In this document: piece after piece, positions 1-7,093 of the stretch
Position numbering within the stretch: the stretch's first letter is position 1
How the letters are laid out: each line of letters starts with the position of its first letter
NCBI GenBank assembly: GCA_947165805.1
Contig: CAMVBT010000049.1
Coordinates: forward strand, 1 to 11,690
From: an uncultured Clostridia bacterium
GTDB lineage: Bacteria; Bacillota; Clostridia; Oscillospirales; Ruminococcaceae
Direction of reading: 5' to 3'
DNA: 11,690 bases
The notes under the pieces: generated by a model
Told to the model about the DNA's origin: nothing
Seen by the model: only the letters and a program-made list of their open reading frames with translations
Database searches by the model: none
Position numbers and translations under genes: made by a program

Positions 1-1
1 C

Positions 2-100
2 GAGCTGATCGCCGAAATCGACCGCATTAACGAGGAATACAAAGAACAGGGCGTATTCAGAGAGGTCAAAGGGGAGATCAGAAAGGCACTGAATATATAG
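2..100 (+). CDS. C-terminal end of an unidentified protein (5' partial)
   Basis: An open frame enters from the left edge and ends at TAG 98-100, giving 32 residues that begin ELIAEIDRINEEYKEQ and finish in RKALNI. The piece is charged and probably helical. Its codon choice (ctg, gcc, gac, ggc) resembles the main genes of the window rather than the AT-rich ORF that follows. No family can be assigned from so little sequence. It stops 8 bases before the ATG of the next ORF, so the two could be cotranscribed. It is called coding because of the clean frame to the edge and the base composition, but it is short. Confidence 0.5.
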   Translation, partial: ELIAEIDRINEEYKEQGVFREVKGEIRKALNI

Positions 101-108
101 AGTAATAT

Positions 109-360
109 ATGAAAAAGACAGAATATGGTATAGTTTATGAAACTTTGGACGAACTTTTAGACTCAGATTGTATTGAAATTGCTGAAGACGATGACTTTTA
201 TTATTTTAGAGTAAAACCCGAAACCCATTACGATAATTCTTCTTGGAAAGTGAATAAAAACAATAGGCAGGTTTCATATGGGCTTTATACAGAATTGTTC
301 ATATCGAACCGATACTTTATAAAAAGTATTACTAAAGAAGAGATAAAAAAAATAATTTAA
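109..360 (+). CDS. Small acidic hypothetical protein (83 aa)
   Basis: I do not recognise this protein. It is 83 residues long, rich in Asp, Glu, Tyr and Lys, with an acidic patch (EIAEDDDFYYF) near residues 24-34 and a lysine-rich tail ending in TKEEIKKII. It has no signal peptide, membrane segment or visible catalytic motif. The ATG at 109 lies 8 bases after the preceding stop and has no convincing Shine-Dalgarno sequence. The reading frame is markedly more AT-rich than the partial gene before it and the operon after it, which suggests recent acquisition. Size, acidity, composition and position directly behind another gene recall immunity proteins of polymorphic-toxin loci, but the upstream protein is outside the window, so that is only a guess. 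Confidence 0.5.
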   Translation: MKKTEYGIVYETLDELLDSDCIEIAEDDDFYYFRVKPETHYDNSSWKVNKNNRQVSYGLYTELFISNRYFIKSITKEEIKKII

Positions 361-503
361 ATAAGGCAATCGTAAAATATATTCTGTACATAGTTGTCGG
401 AATAAGTGACATTATAGAAGGTACGGTTGCAAGAAAATTGGGTACAGTCAGTGGTTTCGGATCAAAACTGGATAGCTTAGTTTATATATTCATTCATTCA
501 TAA
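360..503 (+). pseudogene. Remnant of a CDP-alcohol phosphatidyltransferase gene
   Basis: Frame 360-503 reads NKAIVKYILYIVVGISDIIE and continues GTVARKLGTVSGFGSKLDSL, then VYIFIHS and stop. This matches the core motif of CDP-alcohol phosphatidyltransferases (PgsA/PssA type), D-x2-D-G-x2-A-R-x8-G-x3-D-x3-D, set in a hydrophobic helix. These membrane enzymes transfer a phosphatidyl group from CDP-diacylglycerol to an alcohol. The usual N-terminal segment is missing and no start codon is present. The second motif aspartate is Glu and the fourth is Tyr. The frame then ends in an AT-rich tail with little resemblance to the remaining transmembrane helices. It is a dead internal fragment, and the hypothetical ORF sits where its N-terminus would be. 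Confidence 0.72.
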
Positions 504-534
504 ATATTTTTATTAAATAATCCTAAAAAAGGTA

Positions 535-563
535 TTGACAAATCACAGAATAATTATTATAAT
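535..563 (+). promoter_or_regulatory. Consensus sigma-A/sigma-70 promoter of the catabolic operon
   Basis: TTGACA at 535-540 and TATAAT at 558-563 are both perfect consensus hexamers with an ideal 17-base spacer. Transcription should begin near 570, giving a leader of about 39 nt before the TTG start at 609. A promoter this strong normally needs tight repression, and a palindrome overlaps the predicted start site. Confidence 0.88.
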
Positions 564-565
564 AT

Positions 566-593
566 TTGTATGACAAACATACAATCATACAAT
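566..593. promoter_or_regulatory. Palindromic operator with an extra tandem half-site
   Basis: TTGTATG (566-572), five bases, then CATACAA (578-584) form a perfect 7-bp inverted repeat. CATACAAT is then repeated head-to-tail at 578-585 and 586-593, so there are three half-sites in all. The array begins 2 bases after the -10 box and covers the expected transcription start, the position of a repressor site that blocks initiation. The likely binder is the GntR/FadR-type regulator encoded at the end of the same operon. That assignment is inferred from location and regulator class. Repression relieved by a sugar-acid ligand is the simplest model. Confidence 0.72.
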
Positions 594-595
594 AC

Positions 596-602
596 AAAGG
601 AG
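596..602 (+). promoter_or_regulatory. Ribosome binding site that fixes a TTG start for the dehydratase
   Basis: AAAGGAG at 596-602 is followed after 6 bases by TTG at 609, in frame with the dehydratase. The upstream in-frame ATG at 570 coincides with the predicted transcription start, lies inside the operator and has no ribosome binding site, so TTG 609 is the better start. Confidence 0.85.
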
Positions 603-608
603 AATATC

Positions 609-2315
609 TTGAAAAGTATCGGCGAAAGAGAATTATGGGCGCAGTTTGACGCATTGCAGCTTGGCTCCGGCTTTACGACCGGGGATATACGAAAGCCGCA
701 GATATTGGTCGAGGATGTGTACGGCGACTCGCACCCCGGAAGCGTTCACCTGAACAGACTGACCGAGCAGGTGAAGTACGGGGTATATCAGTCGGGCGGA
801 GTACCGTGTATGTATCACACGACCGATGTATGTGACGGGTGCGCTCAGGGGCATGACGGAATGAACATAGTTCTTGCTTCCCGCGAGGCTATTTGCGATA
901 TGGTGGAGGTACACGCCTCCGCTGTGCCGTGGGACGGTATGGTGCTGTCCTCGTCCTGCGACAAGTCCGTTCCGGCTCACCTTAAAGCTATGGCAAGAAT
1001 GGATATACCCGCGGTCTTTCTTCCCGGAGGTTCGATGCGTCCCGGTCCGTATCAGACCACATCTCTAAAAGCGGGAGAAATATCCCTTAAACAAAGGCGC
1101 GGGCAGGCAACTAAAACAGAGATACGCGACTACAAGCTTACAGGCTGTCCGTCTGTCGGAGCCTGTACATTCCTCGGTACCGCCTCCACAATGCAGTGTA
1201 TGGCGGAGGCTCTCGGAATGGCGATCCCCGGAAGCGCACTCGCTCCCGCTACTATGCGAGATATTCTTGATCATGCAAGGGCTTCCGGCATAGCTGTTAT
1301 GGCGCTTGTCGAAAAAGGCATAACGCCCTCGAAGATAATGACAGCCGAAGCATTCGAGAACGCGATCATTGTTCACAGTGCTATCGGCGGCTCGACAAAC
1401 GCGACCCTGCACCTTCCGGCGATAGCAAAGGAGCTTGGTATCGTGATAAAGCCGGAACTGTTCGACCGTATCAATCATAAGATACCTCATCTCGGGAATA
1501 TTGACCCGAGCGGACAGCATCTGACCGAGAGCTTCTGGTTTGCAGGCGGCGTTCCTTATGTTCAGCTTATGTTAAAGGATCACCTTCACCTTGATGTTAT
1601 GACGGTCACGGGAAAGACACTCGGCGAGAACCTTGAGGAACTGCGGGAGAACGGCTTTTTTGAAAGAAATCTCGGTTATCTCGCAAATTACGGGCTCAAA
1701 CGCAGCGATGTTATCCTGCCGCCGGAAAAGGTTAAGGAGATCGGAAGTATTGCCGTACTGAAAGGAAATATCGCCCCCGAAGGCAGTGTCATAAAATACT
1801 CAGCCTGCGTGAAGGAGATGCTTCATCATAAAGGAGCCGCCCGTGTTTTTGACAGCGAGGAGGACGCTCATAGCGCCGTGGTGGAAGGTAAAATAAACCC
1901 GCACGATGTAATGGTGATACGCTATGAAGGACCGCGGGGCTCGGGAATGCCCGAGCTTCTTATGACCACCGAAGCCATTGTCTGCGACGAACGGCTGAAC
2001 GGCACGGTGGCGCTGATAACAGACGGTCGGTTCAGCGGTGCAACAAGAGGCGCGGCGATAGGTCATATCTCCCCCGAAGCGGCAAGAGGCGGTCTTATCG
2101 CGTTTATCGAGGACGGAGATATTATTGAATACGATGTTGAAGCAAGGACGCTGAATGTTGTCGGGATAAACGGAAAGGAAATGCCGATAGAACAAGTCAA
2201 TGAGATACTGACCGAACGAAGCAGGCGCGGGATCATCCCAAGACCGGCACGCCGCGGCTTATTCGGGCGCTACACACGATCCGCTGAATCCGCAATGGAA
2301 GGAGCAGGCTACTGA
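609..2315 (+). CDS. IlvD/Edd-family sugar-acid dehydratase (YjhG/YagF-like)
   Basis: This is an iron-sulfur-dependent dehydratase predicted to turn an aldonate or related sugar acid into its 2-keto-3-deoxy derivative in the cytoplasm. Counted from the TTG start (568 aa), it shows [14 protein letters not shown] (C75, C78), [16 protein letters not shown] (C117), [15 protein letters not shown] (C180, C186), [34 protein letters not shown], and the C-terminal swivel motif [18 protein letters not shown]. The N-terminal cluster cysteine of IlvD and arabinonate dehydratase (PCxxH) is Gly44 here (HPGSVHL). As I recall, E. coli YjhG also lacks it, and other stretches look closest to YjhG/YagF, D-xylonate dehydratases of about 655 aa. 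Its stop overlaps the start of the aldolase (TGATG), and pairing with a YagE-like aldolase repeats the yjhGH/yagFE arrangement. It is not the branched-chain biosynthetic IlvD judging by context. The exact substrate (xylonate, gluconate, galactonate or other) is not determined. Confidence 0.88.
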   Translation: MKSIGERELWAQFDALQLGSGFTTGDIRKPQILVEDVYGDSHPGSVHLNRLTEQVKYGVYQSGGVPCMYHTTDVCDGCAQGHDGMNIVLASREAICDMVEVHASAVPWDGMVLSSSCDKSVPAHLKAMARMDIPAVFLPGGSMRPGPYQTTSLKAGEISLKQRRGQATKTEIRDYKLTGCPSVGACTFLGTASTMQCMAEALGMAIPGSALAPATMRDILDHARASGIAVMALVEKGITPSKIMTAEAFENAIIVHSAIGGSTNATLHLPAIAKELGIVIKPELFDRINHKIPHLGNIDPSGQHLTESFWFAGGVPYVQLMLKDHLHLDVMTVTGKTLGENLEELRENGFFERNLGYLANYGLKRSDVILPPEKVKEIGSIAVLKGNIAPEGSVIKYSACVKEMLHHKGAARVFDSEEDAHSAVVEGKINPHDVMVIRYEGPRGSGMPELLMTTEAIVCDERLNGTVALITDGRFSGATRGAAIGHISPEAARGGLIAFIEDGDIIEYDVEARTLNVVGINGKEMPIEQVNEILTERSRRGIIPRPARRGLFGRYTRSAESAMEGAGY

Positions 2316-3220
2316 TGAACGGACAGACAATAAGGTATATGACTCCGGCTGTTACTCCGATGCTGCCGAACGGAGAGCTCGACAAAGATTCCTGCGGGAA
2401 GCTGTACGAGCATCTGCTAAGCGGCGGAGTTGACGGTATCCTGATACTCGGCAGTATAGGCGAATTCTTCGGCTTTACACTTGAACAGAAGAAGGAGCTT
2501 ATCTGCTGTGCGGCGGGAGCGTTCGCGGGACGGTGCAGGCTGCTTGTCGGTACAACGTCAATGGTTTACAGAGAGATCGTTGAGCTGTCCGACTACGCGC
2601 TCGGACAAGGAGCGGACGGGATCGTGATAATCCCGCCATATTACTTCCACTTTACCGATGAAAGCGTATATGAGTATTACGATTCGCTCGCAAAAGACAT
2701 ACACGGGAATATTTATCTGTATAATTTCCCCGAACGGACCGGATATGAAATATCCCCGGATGTTGTCGTAAAGCTCGCGGCGGCACACCAGAATATCGTC
2801 GGTATAAAGGATACGATAAGCGGCGTCGATCACACGCGGGAGCTTATAAAGCGGGTAAGGCCGGTGCGGCCGGATTTTGAGATATATTCGGGCTTCGACG
2901 ACAATTTCGCGCATAATGTTCTTTGCGGAGGAAACGGCTGTATCGCGGGACTTTCAAATCTCTATCCCGAGCTTACCTCCGCGTGGGCGGAGGCTATGAG
3001 AAGCTCCGACCTGCAAAAGACCGCGGATTGCCAGCAAAGGATCGACAGGCTTATGGATATCTATTCGGTCGGTAAGCCGTTCGTACCGTTTATAAAAGCA
3101 GCTCTTGCCGCAAAGGGAGTGATCGCTCACTCTGTCGCAACAAAGCCTATGCCGACGGCAGCGGCGGAACAGCTTGCACGGATAAAAAACATTATGGAGG
3201 AATACGAAAATGGAAGGTAA
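2315..3220 (+). CDS. DapA-superfamily 2-keto-3-deoxy-sugar-acid aldolase (YagE/YjhH-like)
   Basis: This is a class I, Schiff-base aldolase of the dihydrodipicolinate synthase/N-acetylneuraminate lyase superfamily. It probably cleaves a 2-keto-3-deoxy acid into pyruvate and an aldehyde, such as glycolaldehyde or glyceraldehyde. It has 301 residues, the normal size. The GSIGEF motif stands at the GTTGES position of DapA, the catalytic Tyr136 is in YLYNFPERTGY, and Lys165 in GIKDT is the pyruvate-binding lysine. LYNFP, GIKDTI and the G(F/Y)DD segment match E. coli YagE rather than DapA. The gene starts at ATG 2315-2317, overlapping the dehydratase stop by one base, with AAGGAG at 2299-2304. Lysine biosynthesis is unlikely because the gene sits between a sugar-acid dehydratase and a glycosidase. 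Family is firm; substrate chain length is open. Confidence 0.9.
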   Translation: MNGQTIRYMTPAVTPMLPNGELDKDSCGKLYEHLLSGGVDGILILGSIGEFFGFTLEQKKELICCAAGAFAGRCRLLVGTTSMVYREIVELSDYALGQGADGIVIIPPYYFHFTDESVYEYYDSLAKDIHGNIYLYNFPERTGYEISPDVVVKLAAAHQNIVGIKDTISGVDHTRELIKRVRPVRPDFEIYSGFDDNFAHNVLCGGNGCIAGLSNLYPELTSAWAEAMRSSDLQKTADCQQRIDRLMDIYSVGKPFVPFIKAALAAKGVIAHSVATKPMPTAAAEQLARIKNIMEEYENGR

Positions 3221-4591
3221 GATCAAAATAGCCTATATCGGCGGCGGTTCAAAGCTCTGGGCGCGCACCTTTATGTCCGACCTCGCGGTCGCGGAAAACC
3301 TGTCCGGTGAGATAGCGCTGTATGATATAGATATGGAAGCCTCGGAGCGCAACGCAAGGATCGGCGGCTATATCAACAAAGACCCGCGGACAAAGTCAAA
3401 ATTTGAGTACCGGCTTTATGAGCGACTTGAAGACTCCCTTGACGGCGCGGATTTTGTAGTTATCTCCATACTTCCCGGAACATTCAGGGAAATGCGAAGC
3501 GATGTACACACCCCCGAAAAGTACGGTATCTATCAGTCTGTCGGCGACACGGTGGGACCGGGCGGCATACTTCGCGCAATGCGCACCGTGCCGATATACG
3601 AGGATTTTGCGAGGGCGATACGCGACACCTGCCCTAACGCTTGGGTCATCAATTTCACAAATCCCATGAGTGTCTGCACCAAAGTTCTGTATGATGTTTT
3701 CCCCGGTATCAAGGCGTTCGGGTGCTGCCATGAGGTGTTCCACGCGCAGGAATTTCTGTCCTGTGTGCTGAAGGAGATCAAGGGGATAAATGTTCACCGC
3801 AGCCGGATATACACCGATGCCTGCGGAGTCAATCACTTCACTTGGATAACGGAGGCAAAATACGGGAATATCGATCTGCTTTCATTGCTGCCGGAATTTA
3901 TTGACAGGTTTTATGAAGAAGGCTATTTTGAGCGCGAGGGACAGGATCGGTTCGCGTTCAGGACAGACCCGTTCGCTTACGGCAATTCCGCAAATACGGT
4001 GTGCTTGCCGCGGCGGGAGACCGTCATCTGGCGGAGTTTATGCCGAACCAATGGTATCTTAAAGATCCCGAGACCGTCAAGGAATGGCAGTTTGGACTTA
4101 CGACGGTCGATTTCCGCGAGAAACAACAGGCTGAGCGGATAGCTGAGAGCATAGAAATGGCGGAAGGACGCAAGGAGTTCCCGGTAGTGAAATCCACCGA
4201 GGAAGCGGTAGATCTGATGAAAGCGCTGCTCGGTTTTCAGAATATAGTATCAAACGTAAATATGCCCAACCTCGGACAGATGCCGCAGATGCCCCTCGGC
4301 AGCATTGTGGAAACAAACTGCGTCTTTTCCAACGATCAGGTGAAGCCGGTGGTGTCAAAGCCGCTTCCCGTGACTGTCGCAAATCTTGTATACAGGAGCT
4401 GCGCGAATATCGACGCGACCTACGAAGGGATAAAGGAACGCGACCTCGGTAAGCTCTACGCCGCGTTCGTAAATCAGCCGCTTTGCAACACGCTGACTAT
4501 GGAGCAGTCTATGGCTCTTTTCAAGGAAATGTGCTATAATACACGCGAATATCTGGACGATCATTTTGCGCTGGATAAATATTTCAAGTGA
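3210..4591 (+). pseudogene. GH4 alpha-glycuronidase-like glycosidase (LplD/AguA type), frameshifted
   Basis: GH4 enzymes hydrolyse alpha-glycosides using NAD+ and Mn2+ through an oxidation-elimination route. Seen here are the Rossmann motif IAYIGGGS (G11-S14), YQSVGDTVGPGG (D113), NPMS (N151), the metal-binding GCCHEV (C173, H174) and GVNHFTW (N208, H209). CHEV together with VGDTVGPGG fits the LplD galacturonidase/glucuronidase branch, not 6-phospho-glycosidases. The gene starts at ATG 3210 with GGAGG at 3196-3200, overlapping the aldolase by 11 nt. The first frame leaves the family after about residue 253 and ends at 4142. The family sequence resumes in the -1 frame as FRKYGVLAAAGDRHLAEFMP and runs to 4591. 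Adding one C to the CCC at 3968-3970 rejoins both parts into about 460 residues without loss. Either the gene is newly broken or the base is a sequencing error. Confidence 0.85.
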
Positions 4592-4620
4592 TCGGTAATT
4601 ATAAAGGACGGTGTGAAGAA

Positions 4621-5304
4621 ATGGAAGTAAATTCGATAAAAAGAGAGTCTGTCGCGGAGCAGATATTCGGTCAGCTCAAAGCAAAGATCGTAAGCGGTGA
4701 ATTGCGCCCCGGAGATAAACTGCCTACGGAAATGGAGCTCTGTGAGATGTACGGAGTGTCCCGCACAAGCGTTCGTCAGGCGCTTACCAATCTTTCTTCA
4801 ATGGATCTGATCGAAGCAAAGACCGGCGGCGGTACATTCGTGAAGAAAGCCGACGCGAGCAGGATAATGGATAAGCTCGTGCTGTTCACCTTCCTTGACG
4901 AGCGTTCTCTTTCGGAGATCGCGGAATTCCGCAGCATATTGGAGCCTGCCGTTGCAAGGCTTGCCTGCCAAAGAGCAACACCGGACGATATAGAAAAGCT
5001 GGACGGGATATACAGCCAAATGGAAAAACACCGGAATGATCTGACCGAATTTGCGAAGCTCGATCATCGGTTCCATACCGAATTGGCGCGGATAAGCCGG
5101 AACGCTTATATCATCAGGACATACGAGGCTATGGAGGAAATTCTTATCAATGCCTTTTCTCAGTTCGTTGTGGAAAACGGAAACCGCGGCGGCTGGCGTT
5201 ATCACAAGCAGATCATAGAGGCGTTCAGAAGCGGCGACGCGGGGCTTGCGGAAAGTATCATGCGTGAGCACATGGACAGGCTGGTCGAGGAACACGGGAA
5301 ATAA
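4621..5304 (+). CDS. GntR-family transcriptional regulator, FadR subfamily (FCD domain)
   Basis: This DNA-binding regulator probably controls the operon it terminates. With ATG 4621 as start it has 227 residues. The N-terminal winged helix-turn-helix spans about residues 10-75, with PGDKLPTEMELCEMYGVSRT and the wing TGGGTFV. The C-terminal all-helical FCD ligand domain follows. Its four usual metal ligands are all present: Asp148 and His152 (LDHRFH), His195 (YHKQ) and His217 (REHM). In this family they bind a divalent metal that contacts carboxylate effectors, which suits a sugar-acid inducer. An in-frame GTG at 4588 overlaps the GH4 stop and would add 11 residues; ATG is preferred because homologues normally start just before this KRESVAEQIF-like region, although AAAGGA at 4602-4607 is rather far away. 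The palindrome at 566 is the probable target. Confidence 0.9.
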   Translation: MEVNSIKRESVAEQIFGQLKAKIVSGELRPGDKLPTEMELCEMYGVSRTSVRQALTNLSSMDLIEAKTGGGTFVKKADASRIMDKLVLFTFLDERSLSEIAEFRSILEPAVARLACQRATPDDIEKLDGIYSQMEKHRNDLTEFAKLDHRFHTELARISRNAYIIRTYEAMEEILINAFSQFVVENGNRGGWRYHKQIIEAFRSGDAGLAESIMREHMDRLVEEHGK

Positions 5305-5345
5305 TAAAAAGCGAGAAGGCACGATAGTCTTCTCGCTCTTGTTAT
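5305..5345. terminator. Bidirectional rho-independent terminator between convergent operons
   Basis: AGCGAGAAG (5310-5318) pairs perfectly with CTTCTCGCT (5329-5337) across a 10-base loop. On the minus strand the stem is followed by TTTTATTAT, a good U-tract; on the plus strand by a weaker T-rich run (CTTGTTATTTATT). It lies directly after the GntR stop and 35 bases beyond the stop of the beta-glucuronidase gene, so it can end both transcripts. Confidence 0.85.
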
Positions 5346-5372
5346 TTATTCGGTATTTGCCGCGGAATGATA

Positions 5373-7091
5373 TTACATCATTGTCAGATAGAATTTCTGC
5401 AGGACGGAAAACGCGAGCTTTTTATGTGTCCTGTCGGCGGAAAGCAAACCTTTGGTGTTGAAATATCTCTGATATGCCGAAGTTCTGCGCGGGGAGCGGA
5501 AATCATTCAGTATCCACGGCGACATTCCTTTTATATAGCCTATTTTCGCTATCTCCTCGGTCTGCCGCTCGATAATATAAGCCTGACATTCCTCCGTGCC
5601 TTTGTCGTTTACGGTTCCGTGATGTCCGGCGTATGCGTCCGCGCCGAACTCCGATATTATTACCGGCTTTTCAGGTCGGCTGTTTTCAAAAAGCTCCGGG
5701 AGCTTGCTCCAATCCGCGATGTACCAGCCCATATACTCGTTAAGCCCTATTATGTCGAGCTTCTGTTCAAGTCTGTCCTCGATAGCGTTTTTGGCGAAGT
5801 TTGCAAGACAGGCTGCCGAGACAAGTCGGGTGCGGTCGAGCTCGTGAGCGGTATCGGCAAGACCTCCCATAAACTTAAGTCTTTCGTCCGTGTCGAAGTT
5901 TTCGTTGCCGACAGACCATATTATCACACTTGCGCGGTTGAAATCCCTTGTTATCAGCTCGCGGAGCTGGTTCTCCGCGTCATTTCGGGTGTCGTCGTTG
6001 CCGAACATAACGCCCCAGTAAACGGGAAGCTCCTCCCACAGCAGCAAGCCCTCTTCATCACACTGCTGCGCCATTCTTTCGCTGTGAGGATAGTGCGCGG
6101 CACGCATAAAGTTGCAGCCGAGATCCTTCGCGTTTCTTATATTTATGAGTCTGTCGTCATCGGTCAGCGCCCTTCCGTGATAAAAGTCGTCCTCGTGACA
6201 GCACACCCCGCGCAGAAATATCGGCTTGCCGTTAAGCAGTATCTCCATGCCACTGACCCGTATCTCGCGGAAGCCCACACGGTCGCGCACCTCGTCGTTT
6301 CCGCATCTGAGCGTAACATCGTAAAGCCGCGGCGATCCGGGCGACCACAGCTCCGGAGCCGCGTCGAATACAATTTCCCCTGTTCCGTCAGTAACGGGGA
6401 TATCGACACGCACATCAAGCTCGGATATGAACAGCTCCGCGATTTCGCTTACCGATTCGGACAGCTTTACAAAAGCGCGTATTTTACCGAAGCCGCTGTC
6501 GGGTTCGAGAGCAATACGAAAATCCTTGATGTGCAGCTTAGGTACCCGTATAAGCTCAATATCACGATAAACGCCGCCATAGTTGAACCAGTCGGTCACG
6601 GCGGACGGCACCTGCTCTTCACGGCGCGTACTGTCGGCGTGGATATGTATGCGGTTTTCGCGCTCAAGACTGTCCGTTATATCAAAATACGCCGGGGTGT
6701 TTCCGCCTTTATGTGTGCCGATATATTTCCTGTTCAGGAAAACTCTGCAATAATAATTGCAAGCGCCTATTTTAAGTATCACACGCTCGTCTTCCCGCTG
6801 TTTCTCATAAGTAAATCTGCGCGTGAAGTCCATACTCCCGTCGTACAGCTTGAATTCCGGCGCGGCTGTGTTCCAGCAGCACGGCAATGTCATAGTATCC
6901 CACTCATCGAACGAGAAATCCACGGGCAGAGTATTCCCGTTTTCGTCGTACAGGTTCTCCTCATACCATTTCCCGCTGAGAAAAGCATTGTACTGATCGA
7001 CCGCGTAGTGCCAAGTGCCGTTCAGCGACTCTTTTTCGCGGAAACGGTCGTATATCATATTTTCCGAACCGATGAAAACCTCGTTATCCAT
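5373..7091 (-). CDS. uidA: Beta-glucuronidase, glycoside hydrolase family 2
   Basis: This retaining enzyme removes beta-linked glucuronic acid from glycans or conjugated small molecules. It has 572 residues with no signal peptide, so it should be cytosolic. An N-terminal sugar-binding jelly roll (about 1-180, ending in [14 protein letters not shown]) is followed by an immunoglobulin-like domain (about 185-275) and a TIM barrel. Glu397 in VGNENF is the predicted acid/base and Glu481 in ISEFGADA the nucleophile. Asn545 and Lys547 in FNTKG form the N-x-K motif that recognises the uronate carboxylate and separates glucuronidases from galactosidases in this family. NEYMGWY also fits. The segment after WEELPVYWG is short compared with E. 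coli UidA, suggesting a gut-type enzyme without the long active-site loop 1. ATG 7091 lies 2 nt after the FBPase stop, with AAAGGAC 5 bases upstream, so translation is probably coupled. Confidence 0.92.
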   Translation of the reverse strand: MDNEVFIGSENMIYDRFREKESLNGTWHYAVDQYNAFLSGKWYEENLYDENGNTLPVDFSFDEWDTMTLPCCWNTAAPEFKLYDGSMDFTRRFTYEKQREDERVILKIGACNYYCRVFLNRKYIGTHKGGNTPAYFDITDSLERENRIHIHADSTRREEQVPSAVTDWFNYGGVYRDIELIRVPKLHIKDFRIALEPDSGFGKIRAFVKLSESVSEIAELFISELDVRVDIPVTDGTGEIVFDAAPELWSPGSPRLYDVTLRCGNDEVRDRVGFREIRVSGMEILLNGKPIFLRGVCCHEDDFYHGRALTDDDRLINIRNAKDLGCNFMRAAHYPHSERMAQQCDEEGLLLWEELPVYWGVMFGNDDTRNDAENQLRELITRDFNRASVIIWSVGNENFDTDERLKFMGGLADTAHELDRTRLVSAACLANFAKNAIEDRLEQKLDIIGLNEYMGWYIADWSKLPELFENSRPEKPVIISEFGADAYAGHHGTVNDKGTEECQAYIIERQTEEIAKIGYIKGMSPWILNDFRSPRRTSAYQRYFNTKGLLSADRTHKKLAFSVLQKFYLTMM

Positions 7092-7093
7092 TT

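Noticed and set aside
361..534. Riboswitch or structured leader upstream of the operon
   Set aside because: The stretch is upstream of the promoter at 535-563, so it is not in the operon leader, and part of it translates as a phosphatidyltransferase fragment. The true leader (about 570-608) is too short for a riboswitch.
570..608. ATG at 570 as the start of the dehydratase
   Set aside because: It sits at the predicted transcription start inside the operator with no ribosome binding site; TTG 609 has AAAGGAG at ideal spacing.
2315..3220. Lysine-biosynthetic DapA
   Set aside because: Motifs match YagE-type keto-deoxy-acid aldolases more closely, and the neighbours are sugar-acid genes.
3960..4010. 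Programmed -1 ribosomal frameshifting in the GH4 gene
   Set aside because: There is no X-XXY-YYZ slippery heptamer at the junction, no obvious downstream stimulator, and GH4 enzymes are not known to use recoding. One missing C explains it more simply.
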